NCBI GenBank assembly: GCA_014904985.1
Contig: MU128923.1
Span: forward strand, 230,213-294,212
Length of the DNA stretch: 64,000 nt
Direction of reading: 5' to 3'
Source: Hydnum rufescens UP504
Taxonomy: Eukaryota; Basidiomycota; Agaricomycetes; Cantharellales; Hydnaceae
Both the position numbers and the translations under genes were made by a program. This document shows, piece by piece, positions 25,318 through 37,625 of this stretch. The notes under the pieces were generated by a model, which was given only the letters and a program-made list of their open reading frames with translations, was not told the origin of the DNA and made no database searches. Each line of letters begins with the position of its first letter. Position 1 is the stretch's first letter.

Positions 25318-26527
25318 TCAGACCTGATGCCACTCTGCATGCACATTTTTGCGACGGAAATGCACCCAACCCAGAACGGCTCCACGGATATTGGCATGAC
25401 CGAATGTCACATCAAGTATGGGAGTGTTGTGAATACCCCAGTTCTGAACGTCGGCGATAGTCGTAGCCGTTCTCACATCATGAAGGACCTCGCCAATCCA
25501 ATGATAATGGCACTCCAGCTTTTTCAGGTTTTTCCACTGTAATAGTGCTTCTGCAACTCGAGGACTGAAGACGGAGTATCCAGAGACCGAAGCCATCCAT
25601 GCATCCCAGGCAAACTCCAAGGTCGTTATATGGGAGGAGGACAGACGTGCCAGGGTGCCGCTGAGAACGAGCGAGCTCGAAAAATAGACGGTTGGAAGTC
25701 GCAGTGTACGAGCGACTGAGCCATGGAGGAGATCTCTGAGGACTAACATGTCTTTGGGGATTAATTCGGGGGTCCGTACTTCGTGCGCCGCGTCTAGGAT
25801 AATCTCGCTGATGCATCGGGTGGGGACCAGTATTCTGAGGGTCTTTGCCTGAGCCCGCAAAGTCTGGAGGTTGGGTAATAAATTTGACCCGAAATTGACC
25901 GGTACGTCCCGCGTACGTATTTCGAGACGTCGGATGGTGGGATGGCTTTCGCAAAAGCCTTTTGTGGAGGCGGAAAAAGTCGTCTCGGTACTGAATGCGA
26001 CTAGATTGGGAAAAAGCAAATTCTCTCGCACTAGCACGGCATCCAATTCAGACCATGCCTCAAGAGCGGGATCTCGTTCACGGGCACGCTCGATGACAAG
26101 ATGCTCGAGATTTTCTAGACGTTTGCAGGCTTGTGCCAACTTAGTCCAAGTGTTTTTCTCCAGACGGAGGGGAGGAAATTGGTACTGTACGGTCTGGCGA
26201 CGCCAAGGATGGTGGAGAGGAGCACTAAAGTGTTCCGAGGTGGGGGAGATAATGAGAGTACGGATGTGTCTTGCACGATAGGGAAGCCTCAGAATAGCAT
26301 CACAGGCTGCATACAGATTGTTTCCAAATAGCTCGGGGCAGATGTGGAACGTCTTCCACAATCGACGGCTGGCCTGATCGCAGCAGATATGACTACAGAC
26401 ACACCAATTCTCGAGGCCTGCACGATCGAGATACTTGGATGATCATCAGTAACAACATCACGCGTAGAAATAGAAGAAAACATATATTCACGGAGATGAT
26501 CTCCTCGTAGATCTCGAGAGGAAACAT
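25318..26527 (-). CDS. F-box/leucine-rich-repeat-like protein
   Basis: A short first exon reads MFPLEIYEEIIS, the usual opening of a basidiomycete F-box. After an intron come CSHICCDQASRRLWKTFHI and a long leucine-rich region with LENLEHLVIERARERD, LLPNLQTLRAQAKTLRIL, TPELIPKDMLVLRDLLHG and WKNLKKLECHYHWIGEVLHD. F-box proteins of this type recruit substrates to SCF ubiquitin ligases; the substrate is unknown. The exon 1/exon 2 phase does not fit perfectly with the nearest splice sites, so the first intron is provisional. Confidence 0.65.
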
Positions 26528-26868
26528 GACAGGCACAGGGCCAGGTTGGAGGGTTGTTTGAGTTCCTACTTCCGAATCTCTGTAGGGGATACTTGCCAGC
26601 AACCGGAGGAAGTAAAATTTGGCCGGCTCCTTTTCGGTAGCCGCGGCGGCTAAGACCGCCAGTGCGTATTATGTACTTTTCAAGTTTCTTCAATATCCAG
26701 AATAAAATAACCATGGTAGAAATCGAAACTCATACAACCATATCCGTCAAGTGTGAAGCCACATAAGCATAAGGCTAGATCGCAAGTTTGTGTTACCCAT
26801 CATGTTCCTTCGTTCAATTTCGGATCATCTGCTGCGCAGGAAGTTGGAGAAAGCCAGTCGATTATCCT

Positions 26869-29800
26869 CTACAGACGAGATAAGTCGATCGTATCCGACC
26901 TCGAACGAATCGAAGAGGACTTGGCTGACGCCATATCCAGGGCAGATGGATACCTGAAATAATAGTGCACAGACAAGCAGTTCAATAGGAAGCTCGCAGG
27001 GTCTTCACTTGTGTCTGTACCCACCGTTTGGTACCCATCGAGGTTCCTGGTATCCCAGAGTCTGACATTCCCTAACGCGTCTCCGCGAACGAAGAAATGA
27101 CCTCGCACATCGCCTAAATATATCAGTTCAATCGCATCCTGATCACACAAACAAAAGGAGACACGTGCCTTTAAGAGGAATCAAGGCTGTGGCATTATCG
27201 AAGTACCCAAACCGCTGAATGATACGCGGGGCGCGCCAATCATGTATCTGGAATTGCATGCCTCGATCCTCGACCTACCATTCCAACAAGGTGCATTAAC
27301 AGAGTCAATATAGCTGCATTGACTAAACGGGCGGTACCTCAACAAGCATGACATTCGGTGATTGGGCATGAACATGTTTAACAGGGTTTGGGGCAATTAG
27401 ACAAGCAGATACCGCGTCGTTCTGGACATCGTAGGCCGATAATACTGCGTCGTCGCCCCCCGTGTATAAGCGCGTAGAGTCTTTGCAGTACGCAATGCTC
27501 TGCACAGTGCCCTTATGACTGATGTTTAAACGAGTCGTCTGCACGATTTGACCATCGTACTTCCAATGGTACACATCGCGGTCGGCCCCCCCTGTCGTAA
27601 AATTAATACCAGCGTCGCTTGCGAGAGTAGACGGCAGAGCGCAGATGGATTGGGGACCGGATGATTTGTGGGGACATTGCTGAAAGAAGTAATGATTTGG
27701 TACCGTCTGTGAGGAACGAAGCGTGAGAAGGGGATGAGAGATCAATTGTAATGATGGTGTACAGGTCCACTTGCAACTTACGGAATCTGATCGGAAATCC
27801 ACAATTGATACTTGCATATTGACATCGTTGTACGCAATGGCGGCTTGATCCTCGAAAGGACCGAGAGTCATTGCTGCGTCGTTGACCAACTTGACTCCCT
27901 TGGCCTGTTGAGGTGCAAGGGTCCACTCAGAAACGATCGTCCTGTATGGAGAAAAGGTTGAATGGCAGGGAAGTCAAGCAGAGACGTCATTTCAATGCTT
28001 GCATTACCTTGGCGGAGACCTTACCACAAACTCGACCATGCCTCCCTTGGAAATGTTCATCACATACGTCTTCGAGATCAGGGTGGGGCCCGCCACACCG
28101 TCGCTAAGGGCAATCAGCTGGTGGCTTGTAGGGGTAACGATCCGCATGATGTTCCCCACGTCTTCCTCCACGGCGCTGTCAATTCTTGATATACTGGAAG
28201 TTGATACATTTTGTCGAAGATCGAGAGAGGGTGGGAGAGCACGTGGGGGGAAATGGTTCCCGCCTCCTCCATTGGTGGGAGATATATTCTTGACAGTGGG
28301 CCTTTGTGTTTTCGCTTGCGGCTTATTTTGGGTGGGAAGGGAGTCCACGGCATCAGTGGCCCCCGAGGTACCAGAGTCAGTGGACTTAGGGTTGTTCGAT
28401 AAGATGACGTCGGAAATTATTTCTTGCTTAATGTGCGGGCTGGTAGGCGAAGGCTGCGGAGTTGGAAAACAGGGTACCACATCGGCATCTTCCTGTACAT
28501 AGCATGATGGCGAATATCGAGAGGTTTCTGGTTCCCGAGTGAGAGCCTCATTAGGTGCACCGCTCGTAGATGCGACCGAGGCAGTAGCAGGCGTCTCGGA
28601 CTCCAACTGTTTGACACTTAGTCTCTGCCTACCCGCCCGAGACCCAGGAATAGGGAGGAGTTCAACAATCATCTCGGTATTATTCTTGATACAGTACCAT
28701 CTCTTCACAGTAAGTCCAAGGGGCTGCTGCTGGTTGCGGAGGAACTGGATGTGTCCCAAGACCCACGCACTACGCAACCTTTTGTTTCCGCGAGTGTGCC
28801 CTGGAAGCATTACACGAATACGATCTGCAGGTGGATCCAAGGACGATGATATCGCCTGCGGTGAAGACGACGATTGTGCACTAGGCCAAGTCAGTGGAAC
28901 GGTAGAAGAGGATCCATCTTCAAGGCGACCAAAGGACGAAGGTACATGTAAACTCGGTGAATGTTTACGAGACTCATTTTGCGATGTTGGTGGAAACACT
29001 CTCGATTCCGCGGTTGGGGAGTGTGTCAGGTCAATGATGTCTGGTTCAGTTACACGAAATCGCCTTGATAGCATCAAACAAGAGCACATAAGAGCCCCCT
29101 CTCCTCATTGTGATATCAAATACTTACCAGTCGATGGCCATACCATCATCTCTGACAATATCGGAGAATCGAGGAAAGTGATTCAAGATCATAATTCCAA
29201 ACAATATATTTACCAGTGATAGAACAAAGCTAACCGTATGCATGTCTTCTCCACCTCACGACCTTCGTCCGCGAGCTTCTTTACATATTCTGATTTCCAT
29301 CGCTTTCTGTTTTCTTTTACTTGCGCAAAATCGCGACCAGGATGCTGACGACAGGAGTCAATCATGGCAACAAATAGGGTGCCCCTAGACGGATCTGCCG
29401 CAAGAATCGGATCTACAATCACCTCCGCTTTTTGTTTCGAAGCGGATTGTGGTGAGATCTTCCTTGTCGGTGTCGGTGTCGTCTTTCGTCTTTTCATCGG
29501 TGGCTGCAAGGATGGCTTCAAGTGGTTCCCCGAGCGTGTGCCGGAGAGCGAAGGAGCGACGGCAACTGGCTTATGTCCTGTATCTGAAAAATGGTCTTGT
29601 CTTAGTATAGGTTGCGTCCAGATGCAGCTATCAGACCCACTCTCGGGGGTGCTGAAGATGACGAGGCATGAAAAATACCGGGTGCATCCCTGGACTCGTC
29701 GGATGGCTTCGCGTTCCCATAACGGGATGAGAGGCTGGTGGAGGGTGCTAGATCCAATGCAGGGTTAGGCGCACCAGATTCCGATTTATTGCCAGATAAA

Positions 29801-30269
29801 TCATGTGCATTGTAATACGAGCGAGAGATAGATCCATATTCCATACGGGAATCCGCGTTGTATGGTTGCGCCGAATGTTGGCCCGAACCATAAAGGCGAT
29901 CATGGGGCATATGGTAACGAAACGGCCCCTGGCGCTTAGGCCCAGGCAGACGTCCTCGCAAATTATTTTGAGCTAAAGGGACAAGTGCTTGGGGGAGCCG
30001 GGTGGTACAGAAGAACCATGAGGTCTTCGCTCCAATCTAAATGGTTTCGCGCCAAATGAATCCCTGTAAACAGGACGAGTACTCGCTATAGGTGGTGGCC
30101 GAGTTAAAGTCTGAACAGCGCGCTCTTGCGGTTGACGATCCTCTCCATCCAATTGTGTGAAGTTCCGTTGCCCAAGAAAAGGTTGCTTGACATAGGCATT
30201 CTGATTCGTATAAGCCATATCGAGCCCAATGTCGGTAATTGCCGGTGCGTTATCCAGGTTTGCTTCCAT
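26869..30269 (-). CDS. WD40-repeat protein with long disordered N-terminal half
   Basis: The N-terminal half is low-complexity Ser/Pro/Arg-rich sequence (DRQPQERAVQTLTRPPPI, MKRRKTTPTPTRKISPQSA). It contains one ordered-looking block, RGTLFVAMIDSCRQHPGRDF plus VKENRKRWKSEYVKKLADEG. A second block carries RSAWVLGHIQFLRNQQQPLG and RWYCIKNNTEMIVELLPIPG. The C-terminal third shows WD40 blades: MTLGPFEDQAAIAYNDVNMQ, NFTTGGADRDVYHWKYDGQI, SIAYCKDSTRLYTGGDDAVL, SAYDVQND, and RGDALGNVRLWDTRNLDGYQ. WD40 propellers are protein-binding platforms; I do not recognise the orthologue. The last exon boundary is uncertain. The start codon lies 15 bp from that of the divergent COX8 gene. Confidence 0.72.
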
Positions 30270-30284
30270 CTATCGACGCCAGCG

Positions 30285-30628
30285 ATGTCGTTACTGCTCA
30301 GAACCACGCCGGCAATTCGATCCGTGACGCGTGCTCAGCACAGCCGTCTGCTGCATGTAGAAAATACTGTGTACAATGTGAGTCGATAGTCGAGGTGCTC
30401 ATGCCCAACCTCATATTCTGTGAATGCATGAAGAATATGCCTTTCCAATACCGCAACAAGAGAGCCTTTGCTTTCAAAGTGGTCGCATACCTCGGACTCG
30501 GATTTAGCATCCCGTTCGTCGCCGCCAACTACCAATTGCAAGTTTCTCCTTGATGGATTACGACCACCATACTCACTACCCATTCATCCATTTACAGACG
30601 AAAGGCTGCTGCGACTGGGGCTGAGTAA
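30285..30628 (+). CDS. COX8: Cytochrome c oxidase subunit 7c/VIII, mitochondrial
   Basis: MSLLLRTTPAIRSVTRAQHS is a typical mitochondrial presequence. After an intron the mature part reads MPFQYRNKRAFAFKVVAYLG and LGFSIPFVAANYQL, the single membrane helix of this subunit, and ends RKAAATGAE. The small subunit sits in the inner membrane as part of respiratory complex IV. The second intron (30538-30597) must use the GC donor GCAAGT; reading through instead gives an early stop after QLQVSP. The product is about 75 residues, normal for the family. Confidence 0.85.
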
Positions 30629-30985
30629 ATTTGGTGGCTATGACCTGTGCATCCCACGAAACTCCAATATACCAATATACGTTCGCTGTAGAGCATATCC
30701 AGTGATTGACGGCCCCAGGCTCGCCATTCCTCTTATATATTTCCGCACTTTGAACCTAGCCTAGCGTTGAACACCGTCTCAGAGACACAACTGACACAGC
30801 GCCATCTCGTCCATCTGAATTGCATGAGTTCTGCGGGAGCCTGTGCATGCCGCCACGGATGCAAAATTGTCGATGTTATAACTGTGATTGGTCCGTGAAC
30901 TCAGGCACTGTCCATTCTTCAACAATATCTGCAGCCAGAGAGTTTGCATCGGGCTCTTCCTTCTGCGGGGGCATCCACGTTTGAC

Positions 30986-33643
30986 ATGTCCAACAGTGCT
31001 CCACGCGAGATCGGGACCCTGATCATCGTCGTGCTGAAAGCTGTGAGTACATTCATGCGTCCGACCTACAGCGTCTGACGGATGCCTCCTATCAGAAAAA
31101 TCTTCCCAATAAACGGCATATTGGAAAGTAAGTCCTGCATAAGGGGGCTTCATCTGTGCTTAGTTACTACGACCCGTGTTAGACAGGATCCCTATTGCTC
31201 CCTCGAACTCGAGAAAGAGACTCGTCGGACGAGGGCCGTCAAGAAAGGCGGACAACATCCAGAATGGGACCAAGAAATTCGATTCTCCCTTCTTGAGGAC
31301 ACAGAAGATGTCCTGGCCCGCACCAAGAGTAATAATGACGATGAAGACATACCCCCTCCTGTTCCTTCTAAGACTCCCACTGGAAAACTGAACTTCAACA
31401 AGAATCGGAGTTTACGATTATCCTGTTATGCTGATGATCCTCGAGAGGCGGAACTCATTGGTGAAGTTATTGTCAACCTGACAGAAGTCCTCACCAAAGG
31501 AGAGACCGATGGTCAGTGGCGTCTCATGTCGGAGGTGCAATCTCTAATGAGTGACCATCCCACAGAATGGTATATTTTGACGAACAAGGATAAATACAGC
31601 GGCGAAGTATATCTTGAAATGACGTTTTGGTCCAATGTGGGTGATCATCCGCATAAGATGTTTGCCCTTGCCGAGCCTTCCCTTACAGGAGAAGGCACCA
31701 GTTCGATCCAAGGTTCCGCGAGTATCGTCCGCCAATTCTCATTATGGTGGCTCTGGGTTTTTTACACCGGCCGGCCCTTCCACCCCAGAAAAGCACGCGC
31801 CGCTACAGTCGGGAAGAAGTTCAATCGGAACCCGGGATTGGCCTTCTTCGTCCTCACCCCAGTACAAAAGGGCGGGGGAGATTCTGCCTGATACGCGCCC
31901 GGCCGCTCTTCCAGATGACCTACGGCCCTCTAGTTCGCTGGCGAACCTAGACTTGTACGTTGCACCGTATGAACACCGAGAGGGATTCGCAACACCTCGT
32001 CCGCACTATGATGAGTTTGGAGCAGCGAACGCTGGACGACGAAGGGAGAGTTTTCCCCCTGTTGCTGGCCATCACCGACCACGATCGGAGTCTGGGGCAG
32101 GATATGCTCACTATCCATCGTCACAGAGCTTCACCCATCATCCATCCGCGACACTGTCAGAGAGCATGTCAGGTCTATCCATACAGTCGTCCGCAAGCAA
32201 TTCAAGCTATGGTCGACCGTTGCCCCAGACCGGAGGGAATACGCCTTCGCAACTTGCATATTACGAGCCTGAGTATGAACAATACGATAGACAGTATACT
32301 GGAGGAGGTTTCGTGCCTGCCCAACCATCATCAACGCCATTCCTACCCCACACCATGGGAATCACGGGGTACGTACCTCCTCGAGGTTCACCCTCGCCGT
32401 TTGCACCACCAGCAATAGGATCAACAGGATTTGCACCGCCGGCGCCGTCTCGAACCCCTTTGCCTTCTTCCAGCTTTGTCAATCCACAACGTATCTACAG
32501 CCATGACACTACCAACATGTACCCTCCACAGTCGGCACCCACGCCCCGTTCCTCGTCTTACTTCCAACCGCAGCATCCCACTCAAATCAATCCTCCTATC
32601 CAACGGCATCAACCACAATACCAATCTTATCCATCTTCCACCCATAATCAGCCACATCGCCCTCAACAATTTCCTTTTGGTGGCCAGGAATATGCTGAGG
32701 CCCAGCCCGAGATACCACCGCAGCAGAGCCATCAGCATCAATACTCCGGATTCCCACCGCCTTCACATCCTCCAGCTCAGTCATCACCATTACAGCCTCA
32801 TTATAATGGATACGCTGCACAGGATCATCATCAAGAGCCAGTTGATGGCCAATCCTTGTCTGTTGTCCCACCACCCAGATCACCGTCCGCATCCCCAACT
32901 CTTCACTATGGCAATGGCATCTACGCGGGTCAGGCTTCAATCGTAGGTCCGCCTCCTGCTTTGGACACCAATGGACCCCAACCAAGCAATGGGTCGATCC
33001 CTTCCAGACCCCTGCCCGACCCGCAGCAGCAAATGTATCCACATTCCCAATCCGTCATGTCTCGCCCGAGATCGTCCTTCGGCGGAAATGGAAACCATGG
33101 TCTCTCCCCGCCACGGGGACCCGCGCGAACTGCCGTCACCCCTCCACCCCCACCACAGCCTTCGTCGTACCAACATCCAGAATCCCAGCAACAATATATG
33201 AGCACGCCACCACGCGTCCCCGGGAATTACACACCTTCGAAAGAGTCGAGTTCCAGTCCCAGCGCCTACCTTACCCACCGTCATTCGGGAAGCATGCCTC
33301 CATTGCCATCTGATGTTCCGTCCCAAGGACCACCGTCCAAGGACCACCAGTACCAGCATCCGTATCCTTTCCCACGATCCCGCCTCCGCCGCATCCTTTT
33401 TCCGCGATCCCGCCTCCACCACGTCCTTTTTCTGCGATACCACCTCCGCCGCCATTGACCAATGCGCCGTTACCTTCACCCCCAAAGATGAAGACACAGA
33501 CCCACCAGGTCCAGCAACCATCGTATGCACCCCCCTCCCAAGGACAAGCTGCTTATGATTATGGCCAACCCCCCCAACATCCATCTTTCGTTCCTCCGCC
33601 TCCTGCACTCCCACTTGCGCACTCGCACCCGACTCAATGGTGA
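30986..33643 (+). CDS. Ingression-type cytokinesis protein: C2 domain plus Pro-rich tail (Inn1/Fic1-like)
   Basis: Starts MSNSAPREIGTLIIVVLKA. The C2 domain continues KNLPNKRHIGKQDPYCSLEL, EKETRRTRAVKKGGQHPEW, FSLLEDTEDVL, LRLSCYADDPREAELIGEVI and KYSGEVYLEMTFWSN. A Pro/Gln/Ser-rich tail of about 600 residues follows, with many PxxP stretches suited to SH3 binding. Yeast Inn1 and fission yeast Fic1 have this C2-plus-PxxP layout and link the actomyosin ring to septum formation. At 33368-33370 the T run appears one base short: restoring it extends the tail as a PFSAIPPPP repeat and ends at a TGA at 33641. Without it the protein stops at 33458 in Arg-rich sequence. Confidence 0.8.
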
Positions 33644-33895
33644 TTATACCCATCCCCGTGTTTTCTGGCATCTATCAACGAAATACCTGGCGTTTCTTGG
33701 GAAGCCTTGGACTTCGTTGGGTTTTTTCATAGACAGGATCGAATTGGGTCTGAGATGGGACTTTGTTCATTGCAATGTTCTGTATTTCGTACACACCAAA
33801 TGCTTTGCATCATATATAGCACTATATTTCCGTCAATTTGCACCCTTTATTTGGTGTTGACTAATTTACTTCCGTTGCGTCATTGCTCTTCAAAG

Positions 33896-36573
33896 ATGGG
33901 ATTAGATGCTAAGCCCATCCTAGAGCTCGACGGATACTTGGAGCCCTTCATCCCTGGTATCTCTACCCGTTATGATCTCTACGAGAAGTGGAAACGTCAT
34001 ATTCAAACGACTGAGGGGGGCTACGATGCTTTTTCCAAGGGCTATCTGAAATTTGGCTTTAATGTAGAGGAGGATGGCACTGTGCTCTATAGAGAGTGGG
34101 CCCCAAACGCTACGGAGGCATATCTTATCGGAGATTTCAGTGGGTTTTCAGCGCCCTGTTCGCGAAGAAATAGTCGGTTGACTTCTAATCCCAGACGGAT
34201 GGGATGGATCGACCCACCCCATGGTTAGGGACCAATTTGGTGTCTGGTCAATCAGTCTACCGCCAATCTCTCCTGGTGTATGCGCTATTCCCCATGATTC
34301 AAAGATAAAGGTAGGCCAATTCGATCTTCAATAATTTTGAATTTTAACACAGATGCCTTGTCAGATATCCCTCATCCTCCCATCTGGAGAAAGAGTAGAT
34401 CGTCTCCCAGCATGGATTAAACGGGTCACCCAAGATCTTAGCGTATCGCCCGTGTACGATGCGAGGTTTTGGAATCCGTCTGCGTCCGAAAAGTACAAGC
34501 GCAAACATCCTGCCCCTCCTAAACCCGAAAGCATTCGTATATACGAGGCCCATGTTGGTATCTCGACACTCGAGGGAAGAGTAGGAACATACAAAGAATT
34601 CACAAAGGACGTGCTCCCACGTATCAAAAAACTAGGATACAACACCATCCAACTCATGGCGATCATGGAGCACGCATATTATGCCTGTGGGTTCTGTGCA
34701 TGTCTGTCCGTTTTCTATTTCGTCTCATTACGTGCCTATAGCATTCGGGTACCAAGTCACATCGTTTTTTGCCGCAAGCTCACGGTACGGTACACCCGAC
34801 GAACTGACCGAACTCATCGATACCGCACATTCCCTCGGACTTACCGTACTCCTTGACATCGTGCATTCGCATGCTTGCAAGAATGTTCTGGACGGTCTGA
34901 ACCAATTTGACGGGACTGATCATCAATATTTCCATGAAGGTGGCAAGGGTCTCCATGACCTGTGGGACAGGTATGCGGCTCCTTCCCAGTATATACCCAA
35001 TTAGTTCGCTATCGTCTGTTGATCTTGGTCACTGTAGCCGACTTTTCAATTATGGGCACCATGAAGTCCTACGCTTCTTACTGTCCAACTTGCGCTATTA
35101 TATCGAAGAGTTTGGGTTCGATGGTTTTAGATTCGATGGCGTGACGAGCATGATGTATCTACACCATGGTATCGGGACGGGTTTCTCTGGAGGATATCAT
35201 GAGTACTTTGGAGATCAAGTAGACCTTGAAGGTGTCGTCTATCTTATGCTTGTTAGCGTACATCTTAGCTTGGTGTGGCCCTTGTCTGATCGCGCTGTTG
35301 TTTAGGCGAACGACTTGGTGCATGACATATATCCAAACGCCATCACAATCGCGGAGGATGTGTCAGGTATGCCACTCCTCTGCATCCCGACTACTATTGG
35401 TGGTCTTGGATTCGACTATCGTCTCTCGATGGCCATTCCCGACATGTGGATCAAACTCCTCAAAGAGAAGCCAGATGACGAATGGAACATGGGCAACATT
35501 GTGCATACGTTGACGAATAGACGATGGCGCGAGAAGAGCGTAGGTTACGCGGAAAGCCATGATCAGGCACTCGTTGGCGACAAGACTCTCGCCTTTTGGC
35601 TCATGGATAAGGAAATGTGTGAGTGTTTGCATGTTTGAACACTCTGATTGCCATCCTCACGATGTTGTAGACACAAATATGTCCGATCTCACAGAACTCA
35701 CTCCCATTATTGAGCGTGGTCTTTCCCTACATAAGATCATTCGGTGCGCCCTACTGTGGATTTCTTACTGTTGTCACTCATACCCCTGCTGTGCTGTAGC
35801 ATGCTCGTTCACTCGATAGGTGGCGAGGGCTATTTGAACTTCGAGGGCAATGAGTTTGGCCACCCCGAGGCATGCGCCCACCGTGCTCCACAACAGAGAA
35901 TGATCTAATCTCATTCATGTCTCCCAGTGGCTGGATTTTCCTCGTGCGGGGAATAACAATTCGTTCCACTACGCGCGCAGGCAGTTCAACCTGACAGAAG
36001 ACCCACTGCTACGATACCGATACCTCAACGACTTCGATATTGCTATGCAACACCTGGAAGAAAAGCATGGATGGCTAAAGTCGCCTCCTGTATGTCTGCG
36101 TCTGCCGTCGTGTTTGGATGCACGTTGACCGCTCAATCTGATATAATCCAGGGATATGTTTCCCTGAAACACGAAGTACCATCGCCTTGGACTTTTAACA
36201 TTCTCAACTCCTAATTAGATCTTCCCCTAGATCGACAAAGTGATCGTATTCGAACGCGCCGGGCTGCTCTTCATCTTCAACTTCAACCCCTCCAAGTCAT
36301 TTGCAGATTACCGCGTGGGCATCGAGGAGGCCGGTGAATACCATGTCGTCCTGTCGTCGGACGAGAAGCGCTTCGGCGGTTTCGACCGGATAGACACTAA
36401 TGGGAAGTACTTCACCACTCCACTGGCTTGGAACGACAGAAAGAATTTTTTGCAGGTAATGGGTTCCTCATTGCTTCCCCTTCCCCGAATGTTTATCCTT
36501 ATACTCGGAAATTGACCCCTTTGACAACTAGGTTTACATCCCCCTCCGAACTTGCTTGGTTCTCGGGAAATGA
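33896..36573 (+). CDS. GLC3: 1,4-alpha-glucan branching enzyme (glycogen branching enzyme, GH13)
   Basis: Starts [18 protein letters not shown]. The N-terminal carbohydrate-binding region has [20 protein letters not shown] and [12 protein letters not shown]. The GH13 barrel has [60 protein letters not shown], the nucleophile Asp in [13 protein letters not shown], the acid/base Glu in [11 protein letters not shown] and the third acidic residue in [12 protein letters not shown]. The end reads [40 protein letters not shown] and [20 protein letters not shown]. The enzyme forms alpha-1,6 branches in glycogen. There are about ten introns; the one at 35870-35927 (after FGHPE) has a GC donor. No frame break was found. 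Confidence 0.93.
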
Positions 36574-37625
36574 AACCACCAGCACAACAATGCTTTTTTT
36601 TTCCATTATTGTACGCAGCTTCTCCTCATACCCCTGCCTGTTGATCGCCACACCCCCACCCCCGAGAGATCCTTTTATTATTCCCCTTTCGTACGTACGA
36701 GCGAACGTGCCTGCCCAAATTTTCCGAGAAAAAAGAGCATGACCTATTCCCACCGCTTCGACATTCCTGTTATAGCCCCCACCCCCTCGAAAAGAAATAT
36801 CTATATGACAAGAGCGGTTGGCATCGCAACGGGCGGCTCGGCGGGTGCAATTTATAGAATCGAATTATCGAAGTTCCGTGTCATGTGTACATGTGGGAAA
36901 CCCCTCCACACTTCCACTCAACTCACCGGCGGAGGTATGAGTATTACAATATTCCCGGGAGGCGAATTCCCCACGGAAGGCACAAGCTAGATGACGAGCA
37001 TGACATTGACAGATATTGCAAGTCGTCGCACACAAAATCCATCTATCTAAACTAAATCTATTTAAGATCTATTCGGTTATCATGCCTCTCCGCGGAAGGA
37101 AGGATAACCTCAATTGTGGGGGGGGGGGGGGTGAATTGAATCCATACATTCCGGAAGACTCGAGGACGATGGCGATAGATGGGATAAAAATCCATTACAA
37201 CACTGGTTTACTAGAACAAATAGGGGGGCCGCAAAAAAAAGTAGTAGTTCAGGGAGCAGTCTAAGAACGAGGAGCACCAACATCGGAATAAATATGCAGG
37301 CGACATCGGTGAGATGCAGGAGTATAGAGGTTCAAGGATTGTCAGCGATTATGAGATCGAAATGGAAATCCGGATCATGCATCCTGTCCACATGCCCAGT
37401 CTCCAATTTTGAAGCCTTACGCAACATCGGTGAGCACCGTGAGGGCACTGGAGGCGTCAGCACATGCAACCTATGGCATGAAGTTCTGAGCTGGAGAGTT
37501 AGTTGGAGAGAGAGAAATGAGGCGCCTCACGAGTACATTTGCTGTTTTGAAGGTGGAAGAGAAAAGATGATGGATGTCGCTGGAGTGCAATGCTTCAGAT
37601 AACCGGTACACCACACCGTGCTTAT
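36574..37625. other. Intergenic region with a 14-G tract
   Basis: About 1.05 kb between the convergent GLC3 (+) and ACT-domain (-) genes. No coding frame is convincing. It contains a run of 14 G at 37118-37131 and C-rich blocks near 36650-36665. Confidence 0.5.

Noticed and set aside
26753..26962. Small plus-strand gene (MKPHKHKARSQ...) downstream of the F-box gene
   Set aside because: It is antisense to the end of the WD40 gene and has no family resemblance or splice support.
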